Notes under the pieces: model-generated
The model's database searches: none
The model's input: the letters and a program-made list of their open reading frames with translations, nothing else
What the model was told of the DNA's origin: nothing
Part shown: piece after piece, positions 1 to 10,838 of the stretch
Numbering within the stretch: the stretch's first letter is position 1
Layout: every line of letters starts with the position of its first letter
Position numbers and translations under genes: made by a program
Assembly: GCA_949358305.1 (NCBI GenBank)
Contig: OX442321.1
Span: 8,209,605 to 8,273,604 of the forward strand
Length of the DNA stretch: 64,000 bases
Reading direction: 5' to 3'
DNA from: Strigamia acuminata
Lineage: Eukaryota; Arthropoda; Chilopoda; Geophilomorpha; Linotaeniidae

Positions 1-231
1 TACCACACCGTTTGACGTTTTTCATTGCTGGTTTTTTTGCCGGGTTTGGATCTGGCCAAAATCTTTGGCTTTTGATTAGCCTTTTTTAACGGATCCGCTT
101 TTTTCCTCCGTTTTATGTTTTTTCGATTGTTTTTCTTCGAAGACTCAGAATGTTTTCTTTTTGTTTGGTTTTCCTCTTTGGTCGTTGATCGACTATTTCG
201 ATCCATTGCTTCTTAATTTTTTCTCTATCAC
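1..231 (-). other. Lysine-rich captured segment (partial, cut by window start)
   Basis: The minus strand opens at 206 with MDRNSRSTTKEENQTKR and continues as a very basic reading frame. From about 130 to 1 it matches the isolated exon at 7013-7261 (shared run ANQKPKILARSKPG). The match stops close to that exon's splice acceptor, and different coding-like sequence continues upstream with no intron. It lies between gag and integrase fragments of one Gypsy remnant. The complete version spans the copy 1/2 boundary. Confidence 0.5.
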
Positions 232-605
232 AGAATCTCAATTGTCTCTGGGTGTATCAGGTCCCGAATCAATCCATAAACTTCAGATCCCGCAACCGAA
301 GTGAGTAGTTGCTTTTGTTCTGTCTCTTTGACGCGATTTAGCACGCAGAAATCTCGAAATTGATGGACGTACTGGTGCTAAGCTTCCTTACACTTCCCGG
401 TAAAAGGCAAGATACTGCCTAACAGATGTGGCGGTCTGTCTGATTGTGCCTTGATTAACGATGAAATCGCTGCGATCAAATCCGTCGTGGAAGAAGATGA
501 TGACGATGCCGGTGGTATGACGGTTGAGTTGGTCGGGTCTGTCATCTTACTTGCTGAAGATGCAGAGCGTGTATCAGATTCGAATATTAAACAAAACAAA
601 AACAA
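232..605 (-). pseudogene. Ty3/Gypsy-type gag fragment (unit copy 1)
   Basis: The minus strand reads as the start of a retrotransposon gag: a Ser/Thr-rich N-terminus beginning near 545, then after an in-frame stop at about 378 the segments QFRDFCVLNRV and YGLIRDLIHPE. These resemble the gag of Gypsy-group elements, where a run like YxLLRDLxxP is typical. It ends in two stop codons before 232, so it is a dead fragment. On the same strand it runs into a lysine-rich host-like segment and then a Gypsy integrase fragment. Assignment to Gypsy rests on the integrase neighbour and on general resemblance. Confidence 0.6.
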
Positions 606-2655
606 ACGATACGTATCTTAACCGAAACGAAGTGTTGTTACGGCCCATGAGTTCGAAATCCACAGTCGAACGATATTTCTCGTCGCCAACTTGTTATGTT
701 CTTAACAGATTCAATTCGAATTAAGTTTTGCCAGTTGTAGTGTTTATTTTGGTCCAATCGCCTCGTTACATACATGCGTTTTTACAGCATCAATTTTGTA
801 AGTTTTTCTACATGGCTTCTATATACAAAGCTTGCTTTTTACATAATGTCGTCTGCTCTATATTTATTACAATTGGTCTCTTACAACATATTGTTTCTCA
901 TGCACGAGTCACATTATTTGTTAACTACGATGTGTTTTCATATTCACATTATTTATATTTAAATTTTGTATTTTGATCATAACACATCATATCTTTGAGA
1001 ATTCAAATAAGGATTAAGATTAAGTGAAATTGAGAATCACTTCTCTGACTTATAAAAGTGACTTACCGGTATCTCTTCTACTGCATATAAAAGTGACTTA
1101 TCTCTTCTACTGCATATAAAAGTGACTTATCTCTTCTACTGCATATAAAAGTGACTTATCTCTTCAACTGCATATAAAAGTGACTTATCTCTTCCACTGC
1201 ATATAAAAGTGACTTACCGGTATCTCTTCTACTGCATATAAAAGTAACTTATCTCTTCTACTGTATATAAAAGTGACTTATCTCTTCTACTGCATATAAG
1301 TGACTTATCTCTTCCACTGCATATAAAAGTGACTTATCTCTTCTACTGCATTTTCCAGTTTATGCACTTGTGGTTTATTTTTTCAGCCTAACCTAGCTTA
1401 AAGGTTGCACCTGGTGGCCGTATGGTTACGATGATCCCTATACTTTTGTTGTTTCTTTGTTACCGTAGTTTTAACCCCTCTTCTGGTCATTACTACTATT
1501 CCTGGTAATAATAAGCTTATATGGCACGCTTTAAGACTGTCAGACTGTTTGAAATATAAACTTAGAAAACACATTTCCATAGTGCAGTATAGAGAAAGTA
1601 ATGAAAAGCCCAGTCAAAGTCAGAGAGTAGACTGAAAGTCAAACTTTATTGAGAATCTTTTTTCTTTCATCTTCAGGTCGTCTCCTCCTTTAGCTGCTTG
1701 TAGTGAATTATTATTTTGTAATTACTGTACAGTTCTGTCAAACACTTGAACTGTAAATTTGATTAGTATATGGATAGGGTGTTTCTTCCTTTTGCTTCTT
1801 GTAGTGACTTGATAAGTTCTCGATAATAACTATTTTAATTTCCAATTTGCAATAATTCAATCTTTAAGTCTTTGTCCTTCTTGACTGGTGATGAAGACTG
1901 AATTTTGAATTACATAATTTGCCTTGCTAGATAAGCAATGCGCCTATTTCTGAAGTGGTCTCTTATATTCCTGGGCAAATTTGGTGCTGCAAGATTTATT
2001 TATTTATTTATTAAAGTCTTTCCGAAGGAGTAAAGGTTACAAAAAAATTAGACATTCAAAATTTGTCGATTAAGAATAAACGTGTATAAAAAAACAAAAT
2101 TAGTATTACAATTAAAATGTTATCACTGATTTCAAAAATTAAATGTGTTCTCTCACTATCACATTTCATTGCGAGAGGCGTCTGTGGAAGTTTAGTGGGA
2201 GATGCAGTTTAGGATGAGCAGTCAAAGATTTTTTAATTTCTAATTTTTTAAGAATTAAAGCCAAAGAACCATGTCTGCTTTATGTCAGCATTGCAACTTT
2301 TATTGGTTGAATAATATAAAACAAAATATATAGATAGGAAAAAAAAAAGTGGCAAAAATGAATTAAGTGCCTAAAATAAAACCTATCCAAGTAAAATGTT
2401 ATTTTAGTGAATTTTAGCTTACAATGTCTGCGTTTAGGCCAGTTCATTGCTTGTCTTGTCTTGTACTAGTTGTCTTAACTGCATTGATGGACCTACGCAT
2501 TCTAAAATCTAAAGTTTGAATTACGCCGTTTTCTGCCTCGTTGAAAATGTGTTTAGGTTTTGCGAGGACTAATAAAAATTTAAAAAATTCAAATCATAAT
2601 TTCCTTAATATTTTTATTTAATACTTGTATATGAAATAAATCATAACTATAGTAT
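606..2655. other. Gene-free AT-rich stretch downstream of gene A
   Basis: Apart from the 29-bp array I see no gene. About 985-1620 is similar to about 11850-12230, the upstream flank of gene B, showing that this flank was duplicated with the acyltransferase genes. The short open frames here have no protein-like signature. Confidence 0.6.
1046..1352. repeat. 29-bp tandem repeat, about 10 copies
   Basis: About ten imperfect copies of a 29-bp unit with core gtgacttatctcttctactg, each followed by catataaaa. Two copies carry a short ccggta insertion. The equivalent flank of gene B, near 11890, has only about one copy, so the array expanded after the A/B duplication. No spacer structure and no coding content. 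Confidence 0.9.
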
Positions 2656-3287
2656 GGTGGACCTGATGCGCCACCTACAAATTAGACCTCTTAGACATGC
2701 TGTGTTTGTTATTCACGTTATTTAATTCGGGTTTGATTTTCATAAGGTTGATTGGTTTCATGAACACGGGATTAACATTTCTCAGCAATTTTCTGGCTAA
2801 AACTGTTGCATCATGACAGTCAAAGTATCTCGATTTGGTGAAACATGTCATATTGGACAAGTTTCCATGGATGGCTGGATTTCTTCAGTTTATTAGTTCG
2901 TATAAACAGAAGAAATGCAGCTATCTTATTTCTTTGAAAAATGATCCATTTATTTTCTTTCATATGTTATTTTGCTACTGTTTGGCGCCATTACTGTTAC
3001 GCCTACTATAGGCTTAGTTCGAAATGTACTTTCTTCTGTATTTCTTCAGTTATGTGACAGTTGAGTATTTATTTGGCAAGAATATTATTTGATGCGTCTT
3101 TTGGAGCTTTGTGGTGCTTTTTGGTGGTTTTTCAAAGTTTGGTTTGAATTTTTCATTTGCCATTTTTCTTGACATCAAGTGTTTAGTTTGAGATTTGATA
3201 TCTGAAATTTCATATTTCTGGTGGCGGCTCAGGACCACCAATCTATGAATTTAATTTTCAATTTGTAGGTGGCGCATCAGGGCCACC
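2656..3287. mobile_element. Inverted-repeat element with palindromic GGTGGC ends (3' of gene A)
   Basis: The left end at 2656 reads ggtggacctgatgcgccacc then tacaaat. The right end, to 3287, is its reverse complement with one mismatch, and similarity extends a few bases outside on each side. Each end is itself an imperfect palindrome. A second internal copy of the motif is at about 3223-3240. No transposase frame is present, so this is a non-autonomous DNA-element-like repeat. A related longer element is at 8057-9119. Confidence 0.7.
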
Positions 3288-3449
3288 ATACACAATCGTG
3301 TCGTACCTCATATGGTAATTGGAAGTGAGAATAAGCGTATTGTCCTGTGCGTTAAATTCGCGTGGTGGTGGTTTTTTTGAAAGGTATCAAAAAATTGAAA
3401 ATTTAAAAATTTACCAATTTATAAAACATTTACATTACCCTCGTATACA

Positions 3450-5015
3450 TCACAGCTGAATACAAATATTTTTATATTTTTCATAATTTATTTTGTGTTC
3501 ATTAAATAGTTTTTCTAATGAATCCACGTACATGTTGTGATAGTGGTCTATTTCTTCTCGACTTGGTTGTTGGTTTTGTACAACATCAATTGGTTTTCCA
3601 ACTATTGACAAAATAAATTGTTCAAAGAAAATGGTGTCGGCAGTTGGGATTTAGTAAGCACATTCACAAATGCATATGCAACTTTCAGTTAATCATATTT
3701 TGTTGTTTAAATGTCTCGAGCTTGCCGACTGCAACTTAAACAGACTAAATCGGCCCTCAATTTTGAATTTGGATCGAGGCAAGCAGGTTAGATACCGTAT
3801 TACCCCGCTTTAAGCCTGAAATTTGAGTTTTCTTAATTTTCTGAAGATTATTGCTAAAATCTGGGTAAATTTATAGAAATTTAGGCCAATTTCCTACGTT
3901 TTGGACATCTAAAAATGCTTTTTATGCTTGTAAAACTCGCACTACACTGGCATGCGGGGTAATATGGTAAGTTATTTAGTCTAAATGACTTTATGAATGC
4001 GCCTACTGATTTACTTACCAACTACATCTATGGGCTGTCGACTAGGGAACATTCTTGTCAGGCGCAGTAAGGGCATTGCCATTCGGTAACGGTCGTACAA
4101 AAAATCTTGACATTTTCTCAACAAACTTCCTTTTGGATTAGCAACTTGCGGGTATACGTTGTTCTCGCCGAACCCAAAAATCGGAATTAAAGACGCCCTA
4201 ATCGAATACTAAAAATTTAGAAATTAATTTCACAAACAATTTAATTTACCCATGCTGAATGGCAAGTCTGACAAATCCTTTCCGATTCTTAAGAGTGAGT
4301 TTGACAACTCCAGAATGTGCATCCAACATTTCCGCCGCACCACCAACGATTATGACCAACATGTTTCCTTTCCCCTCTCGAGTTAACAGCCACGAAATAC
4401 TTTCTGCAGACACTGAACAAGCACCTAAACAAACAAACAAAATATAAAACATTATAATCAACAATAACAATCAGTCCTAAGTCAAACCTAAGCCTAAAAC
4501 CAACTCTCTGAGCAATGGAAACCAGAAATGAACGAGCAGTAAAAGAATTCTAGGTGTTATTTGCGGAAATAACTTGCTAAAACCAGTTGCTTCTGTTGCA
4601 AAACAAGACGTGAAACCTAAACTGAACGTGCCGTGAGGATGGTAGCCACAAACGTAATTTTTATTTGGATCCAATTCTGCAGTTTTTATTATCTTAATGG
4701 GGAAATATTCTGCCACGTAAGTCCAAAATTTCCACTGTCTTATACAAGTAAATCTAAACATCAAAAAACATATTTTTACATTTGTTTTGAATGAAATAAA
4801 ATTTGATATTTTCACCTTCTGCCTCCTTGGAAGCATTGTCTTCTGTCCCACCACAACCAAATGTAGTAACAAATTAATATGTAATAATATTGCGTGTAAA
4901 ACAACAGATAGAGTGTTACTAAAAAACTCATCGTTATCCCCGATGCAATCAGGAGTGATAAGAATAAAACTGCTGCTGTTTGCAAACTCTTCTGAGCACT
5001 CCAAGCGCGCTCCAT
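3450..5015 (-). CDS. DGAT2/MOGAT-family acyltransferase, gene A (unit copy 1)
   Basis: Exons on the minus strand: 5015-4816, 4753-4488, 4424-4250, 4197-4019 and 3601-3450, all with GT-AG introns and consistent phase, giving 323 residues. The family transfers fatty acyl groups from acyl-CoA to mono- or diacylglycerol in the ER membrane, making triglyceride. Visible features: a hydrophobic N-terminal hairpin at about residues 15-55, YFPIKII, the HPHG active-site motif, EATGFSKLFP, IVVGGAAE, and the signature RKGFVRLAIQHG followed by IPIFGFGEN. The C-terminus has the usual IDHYHNMYVDSLEKLF. The stretch before QPIDVV is shorter than in vertebrate DGAT2 and lacks the HGRG-type motif. Gene C has an ATG seven codons upstream; here that codon is ACG, so I start at 5015. 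DGAT2 versus MOGAT cannot be decided. Confidence 0.92.
3793..3969. mobile_element. 177-bp MITE in intron 4 of gene A
   Basis: Termini taccgtattaccccgc and gcggggtaatatggta are inverted repeats with one mismatch. No coding content. The same-sized element sits at the same place in genes A, B and C, so it was inserted before those paralogues separated. Confidence 0.75.
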
Positions 5016-6007
5016 TTGTGATTTAAATTTGGCCGTGTGTTAATGAAGTGTGAGGATAATTGAAGGACATTGAAGTTTTCCTCTTTCCACTTCCTGCTCA
5101 TCCGGAAATAGCTTTGTTGTTTCAATTTCAACCTAATACAATTGGCTCTTTCTATTGATAGAGAAACGAACTCAAGGACAAGTCTATAGACACTCAAATA
5201 AATGAACCAGGAATATTTCTTTACATTTGGAGTGAGTAAAAAGTTAAAACAAATCCTAATATATCCAGAAATGACGCTTGCTTAGGTCCCCAAACATTTT
5301 TCATGCTTATTTTGCTTTAATTCAATGTATTTAAATTTGGAGGTCGCATGCTCAGGGTCTCCAACTACCCTGAATTTATCTAAAACCGGAAATGGACATT
5401 AGTGTAGTTTGTTTGTTTTACTTGTGTGTATATGAATTTCTATTTTTTCTATTTCTTGAGTAGTAGTTTGAAGAATATTTTAAGGCAAAAATTGATGTAT
5501 AGTTCATGCTTTGTATTGCCACATGGGCTGACATTCCAACTGAAATGATTTCTCTGAACAGGACGGTTTTTACATCATATCTCTGAGAATTCCAATAAGG
5601 ATTAAGATCAAGCTCAAGATCGTATTTAGACTACAAAAATCGTGGACAAAAGGCGACAATTTTTTTGTCCACGATTGTACATACTGTACTATAAAAAAAA
5701 TAAAAAAAATCGATAAAAAGCGATAAAAAATCGGATGACCGTTGCTCGGATAACTGTTGGTCTACCGTAAACGAACCATTGCGCGGTTAGGCAATTAAGA
5801 AATTGTGTAAGAGCAGAATTTGTTTTAGGATTTTTTTTACATAATAAACAAAATTTAATAAATATTCAAATTGTCCATTTTCCTAAATCAATCATATCAA
5901 TCAACAAATCAATCAATCGAGCATTCTGACATCTGCTCAGCACCTTTTTTTTTATTTTTTTCCACTTTTGCACCTAGAAAAAAGCAGAAAAAATGCATTG
6001 AAACATT
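5016..6007. other. Upstream region of gene A
   Basis: Presumed promoter and 5' region of gene A; no TATA or initiator is clear. A short perfect-stem hairpin (atcgtggacaaaa paired with ttttgtccacgat) lies at about 5639-5675 and is absent from the gene B flank. Bases 5335-5410 match the gene C upstream flank near 31345-31425. Confidence 0.5.
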
Positions 6008-6982
6008 TACCATGTTTACTTGGTCACAGTTTTCCAGATAAGGGGCCGTCCATATATTACGTAACGCCAATTTTCCGATTTTTAGACCCCCTCCCCCCCC
6101 CCCTGTAACAAGGTCGTAACAAATCCTCAAACCCCCCCTAGAATATTATATTACGTAACAAAAAATTTTCAAAAATTTTTAAAAATTTAAAAAAAATTTC
6201 AAAAATGTTAAAAAAAGTTTTGTTACGTAACATTATTAAGAACCCCCCCCCCCTCCTCGTCGTAACAACCCGTAACAAAATTTGAAACCCCCTCCCCCCC
6301 CCTAAGGCGTTACGTAATATATGGACGGCCCCTAAGTGAAAATTCGGATTTTATTTATCTGGATAACCGTTTACGTTTACATGACGTCATACGAGAATTA
6401 CCCATAATGCTCTTTGATTTTCTGGAACAACAAAATGGCTGTTGATTCATTTCAGCCATAGCCTAAACAAATGAAATTTAACTCATGTAACTTTTCAAAA
6501 TCAAGAATTATTATGAATTTGTGAATAAAAGAGGAATACCGTATATTATTTTCGTTTGTGCTTTATGCCATTTTTACCAAGGTCAGTACAAGAATTTGAT
6601 TCAAAATTGCAACGTCCTCTTGTGTAGTGCAGCAGCCAATGTCGGGATGTTATTAGACTGACGTATCGACGTATTGGTTTTTGCTCGAATCTTTTTGCAA
6701 TGGTACCTAATATACAAATTCCGGTACTAAATGTCGTTGGTACTTAGGCCCAACGTATTGAAGTTTTTGAATTTTCGCATGCACGGGTGTTTACATGCAG
6801 TTTTCAAAGCGCAAAACACCCAAAATCCAGCTCGTACAACTAGATTTTAGTTTTCCAGATAAGTCTGTCTTTTCTTTGTTTACATGATCAGTTTTCCAGA
6901 AAAGTAAAATGCTCAGTAGTAAATGCAAGTAAAATGCTGCATTTTCACTTATCCAGATAACTGGGTACATGTAAACATGGTA
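6008..6982. mobile_element. About 975-bp inverted-repeat element, host of a nested MITE
   Basis: The left end (taccatgtttac from 6008, with cagttttccagataa) is the inverted copy of the right end (ttatccagataactggg then gtaaacatggta, ending 6982). The similarity continues past the nested insertion at 6042-6332 into gtgaaaat on both arms. No transposase frame survives. The target-site duplication is ambiguous because the end itself is TA-palindromic. Confidence 0.7.
6042..6332. mobile_element. 291-bp Harbinger-like MITE nested in the 6008-6982 element
   Basis: Perfect terminal inverted repeats begin ggggccgtccatatattacg. It is flanked on both sides by TAA (6039-6041 and 6333-6335), the 3-bp TWA duplication typical of PIF/Harbinger transposons. 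The opposite arm of the host element shows the uninterrupted site gataagtgaaaa, which confirms the exact borders. The interior has long C-runs and repeated cgtaacaa motifs and no coding capacity. Confidence 0.85.
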
Positions 6983-7012
6983 ATTGAAAAATGACGCGCT
7001 ACGTTTGCTTAC

Positions 7013-7261
7013 CCGCTTCGTGCAAAATCCATGATTTTTCTCAGTAAAGCTTTAACACGCCGGTTTTTTTCAGCTTTGACTTTCATCTCATCCAAGGTTT
7101 CGTTTTTCATTTGTTTTCTTACGATCTTCCGTAGCTCCTTCACAAGTTCAACGTTTTTCATTGCTGGTTTTCTGCCGGGTTTGGATCTGGCCAAAATCTT
7201 TGGCTTTTGATTAGCCTTTTTAACGGATCCGCTTTTTTCCTTCGTTTTCAGTTTTTTTGGT
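7013..7261 (-). CDS. Isolated lysine-rich exon of unknown gene
   Basis: An open 249-nt segment on the minus strand, preceded by tttttttag and followed by GTAAGC, which reads as an internal exon. It encodes about 83 very basic residues, beginning PKKLKTKEKSG, with NVELVKELRKIVRKQ in the middle and ALLRKIMDFARS at the end. I do not recognise the protein. Its first half is homologous to the captured segment in the Gypsy remnant at the unit boundaries. No partner exons were found nearby, so it may be a stranded gene fragment or part of an unrecognised element. Confidence 0.45.
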
Positions 7262-7494
7262 CTAAAAAAATTGTAGTTAGCAGCAAATAAGAGGAGTCAC
7301 AGCGAATTAAAGTTGTAAAACGAAACGAACATATTTACTTTCATTAGAATACATGAGTAACATTACCCCGTTTGAAAGCGGTGTGCCGTCATTACGCGCT
7401 TTTCTGTGTCTCTCGGCTGATTGGCTTCAGACCCAGACGGTTGCGGAATTTTTCAAGTTTGACACGAGGCAACGGTTTAGTGAAAATGTCGGCC

Positions 7495-8056
7495 TCATTC
7501 TCCTCGGTTGCCGACGAAATCTTTCATTTCAGTCTCCTCAAGCAGTCGGCGCACCCAGACAATGTCCTTGGTGCAATTCGCCATGGCAACGTATTCTGCC
7601 TCCATGGTCGAGGTAGCCACAATGGTTTGCCTCTTGCTCTGCCAGTTCACGATGTTTTCGCCCAACTTAAGTAATGCTCCTGAGCATGACTTTTGTATCA
7701 GTTTGCAGTTTGCCCAGTCGGCATCCGCAAAAGCTTTCAGAACGCCATTTTGGTTTTCATAATGGAGTCCGAAATCTGCTGTCCCTGCTAGGTATTTGAG
7801 GATCCGCTTGGCTTTCACCCAATGCATCATCCTTGGCTTTGCGTTGAATTTAACCAGGAAGTTCACCGCGAACGTGACGTCTGGTCGCGTGCAATTGGCG
7901 ACATAAGATAGGCATCCAATCAATTCCCCCTATGGGCAACCGGTCGCTTCGGGACTTTCCTCCTCTTGCTTGTCCTCCTTTCGATCAACTTTCATTGGGG
8001 TTGCCTTTGGTTTGGATTTATCCATTCCAAACTTCGCGAGGATTTTCAGGATTTTA
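7495..8056 (-). pseudogene. Ty1/copia pol fragment: end of RT plus RNase H
   Basis: The minus strand reads LAKFGMDKSKPKATPM, the end of copia reverse transcriptase. Then comes an in-frame stop near 7930, then IGCLSYVANCTRPDVTFAV, RILKYLAGTADFGLHY, ADADWANC, SCSGALLKLGENIVNWQSKR and STMEAEYVAMA. These are the usual copia RNase H landmarks, including the first Asp (DADW) and the Glu (EAEY). The rest of the element is missing on both sides, and at 8057 it abuts an inverted-repeat element. Dead fragment. Confidence 0.93.
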
Positions 8057-9119
8057 GGTGGCCCTGATGCGCCACCTACAAATTGAAAATTGAATTCATA
8101 GATTCGTGGCCCTGACCCGCCACCAGGAAAATGAAATTTGAATTACAAGTTTCAATTATCAATTTTCAAAACTGAAATTGAAAAATTAAAAATAAAATTG
8201 AAAAATTAGAATTAGAAGTGAAATTAAAATTCAAAATAAAATTGTAGAATTGAAAAATTAAAACATTGAAAAATTACAAACTGAACCATAAATCTGTGAC
8301 CTTGAACCGCCACCTAAAACTTGAAAATGTAAGATAATTCTGTGGCCCTGATGCGCCACATTTTTGGGTAGTTGTGTCTGGCTTGTCAATTGTCACAAAT
8401 TTTTAAATTTCTAAATTTCTAAGGTGTTCAGGGGCGGATATTGTAATATCCTGTCTCGTCTTGTGACCCAAACCCCTTTTCTCCCCCATCTGGTATGCAA
8501 GTTCCCTTGAAATAAAGCATATTCAGTCTGCTCTGCACTAAGCAACACAACAAACAGTCAGTCTCATTTATTTTGTTAAAATTTACACTGTACACAGTAC
8601 ACACAAAAGAAAATAATATTGAAAAATTATATTTAACCATTTTAATTCATAGAATTTTTTTAATTTTTTTTTTAGAAAAAAACAAATACCGTATTTTACC
8701 AAATAAGAGCCGCGGCTCTTATTCTAAACGGGCACTCTGAGCCACGGCTCTTAATCGAGGGAAGCTCCTATTATAATGGTTTACCATATTTTGATTGGAA
8801 TTTCAATTTTTTCATTAAAATTTCACTATAGGCCTAGTTCGAAATGTATTTTCTTCTGATTTCTTCAGTTATGTGGCGGTTGAGTATTTATTTGGCAAGA
8901 ATATTATTTGATGCGTCTTTTGGAGCTTTTTGGTGCTTTTTGGTGGTTTTTCAAAGTTTGGTTTGAATTTTTCATTTGAAATCGATGGCATTTGCCATTT
9001 TTTGTGACATCAAGTGAGTTTGAGATTTGATTTCTAAAATTTCATTTTTCTGGTGGCGGCTCAGGGCCACCAATCTTCGAATTAAATTTTCAATTTGTAG
9101 GTGGCGCATCAGGGCCACC
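8057..9119. mobile_element. Inverted-repeat element with about 100-bp arms (3' of gene B)
   Basis: The left arm starts ggtggccctgatgcgccacc and the right arm ends with the reverse complement. The arms stay alignable for about 100 bp, including a second shared block (gtggccctgacccgccacc on the left, ggtggcggctcagggccacc inverted on the right). Further copies of the motif lie at about 8297 and 8341. The interior holds AT-rich simple sequence and an imperfect hairpin-rich stretch near 8695-8760. No transposase frame. Same family as 2656-3287. Confidence 0.7.
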
Positions 9120-9273
9120 ATACACAACCGTGTCGTACCTCATATTGTAATTGGAAGTGAGAATAAGCGTATTGTCCTGTGCGTTAAATTCGTGTGGTGG
9201 TGATTTTTTACTTTTTTTGAAAGGTATCAAAAAATTGAAAATTTAAAAATTTACCAATTTATAAAACATGTAA

Positions 9274-10838
9274 TCACAGCTGAATACAAATATTTTTATA
9301 TTTTTCATAATTTATTTTGTGTTCATTAAATAGTTTTTCTAATGAATCCACGTACATGTTGTGATAGTGGTCAATTTCTTCTCGACTTGGTTGTTGGTTT
9401 TGTACAACATCAATCGGTTTTCCAACTATTGACAGAATAAATTGTTCAAAGAAAATGGTGTCGGCAGTTAGGATTTAGTAAGCACATTCACAAATGCATA
9501 TGCAACTTTCAGTTAAACATATTTTGTTGTCTAAATGTCTCGAGCTTGCCCACTGCAACTTAAACAGACTAAATCGGCCATCAATTTTGAATGTGGATCG
9601 AGGCAAGCAAATTAGATACCGTATTACCCCGCTTTAAGCCTGAAATTTGAGTTTTCTTAATTTTCTGAAGATAATTGCTAAAATCTGGATAAATATATAG
9701 AAATTTAGGCCAATTTCCTACGTTTTGGACATCTAAAAATGTTTTTTATGCTTGTAAAACTCGCAATACACTGGCATGCGGGGTAATATGGTAAGTTATT
9801 TAGTCTAAATGACTTTATGAATGCCCTACTGATTTACTTACCAACTACATCTATGGGCTGTCGACTAGGGAACATTCCTGTCAGGCGCAGTGAGGGCAAT
9901 GCCATTCGGTAACGGTCGTACAGAAAATCTTGACATTTTCTCAACAAACTTCCTTTTGGATTAGCAACTTGCGAGTATACGTCGTTCTCGCCGAACCCAA
10001 AAATCGGAATTAAAGACGCCCTAATCGAATACTAAAAATTTAGAAATTAATTTCACAAACAATTTAATTTACCCATGCTGAATGGCAAGTCTGACAAATC
10101 CTTTCCGATTCTTAAGAGTAAGTTTGACAACTCCAGAATGTGCATCCAACATTTCCGCCGCACCACCAACGATTATGACCAACATGTTTCCTTTCCCCTC
10201 TCGAGTTAACAGCCACGAAATACTTTCTGCAGACACTGAACAAGCACCTAAACAAATAAATAAAATATAAAACATTATAATCAACAATAACAATCAGTCC
10301 TAAGTCAAACCTAAGCCTAAAACCAACTCCCTGAGCAATGGAAACCAGAATTGAACGAGCAGTAAAAGAATTCTAGGTGTTATTTGCGGAAATAACTTGC
10401 TAAAACCAGTTGCTTCCGTTGCAAAACAAGACGTGAAACCTATACTGAACGCGCCGTGAGGATGGTAGCCACACACGTAATTTTTATTTGGATCCAATTC
10501 TGCAGTTTTTATTATCTTAATGGGGAAATATTCTGCCACGTAAGTCCAAAATTTCCATTGTCTTATACAAGTAAATCTAAACATCAAAAAACATATTTTT
10601 ACACTTGTTTTAAATGAAATAAAATTTGATATTTTCACCTTCTGCCTCCTTGGAAGCATTGTTTCCTGTCCCACCACAACCAAATGTAGTAACAAATTGA
10701 TACGTAATAATATTGAGTGTAAAACAACACATAGAGTGTTACTAAAAAACTCATCGTTATCCCCGATGCAATCAGGAGTGATAAGAATAAAACTGCTGCT
10801 GTTTGCAAACTCTTCTGAGCACTCCAAGCGCGCTCCAT
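9274..10838 (-). CDS. DGAT2/MOGAT-family acyltransferase, gene B (unit copy 1)
   Basis: Exons: 10838-10639, 10576-10311, 10247-10073, 10020-9842 and 9425-9274. Every exon length and phase matches gene A, giving 323 residues. It has the same family motifs, including HPHG, with several substitutions (for example HPHGAFSIG against HPHGTFSLG in A). It shares with A the ACG in place of C's upstream ATG and a 7-bp addition just after the exon 2 donor, so A and B are sister copies relative to C. It lies in the same orientation as A, about 5.8 kb away. Confidence 0.92.
9617..9793. mobile_element. 177-bp MITE in intron 4 of gene B
   Basis: Same inverted termini and length as the intron 4 element of gene A, with a few substitutions. 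Confidence 0.75.

Noticed and set aside
1046..1352. CRISPR-like regular 29-bp repeats
   Set aside because: Units are directly adjacent with no unique spacers, and the genome is plainly eukaryotic; this is a simple tandem repeat.
4259..5026. Plus-strand open frames opposite gene A (and equivalents in B and C)
   Set aside because: Antisense shadows of the acyltransferase exons.
7353..7762. Plus-strand open frames over 7353-7762
   Set aside because: Antisense to the copia RNase H fragment.
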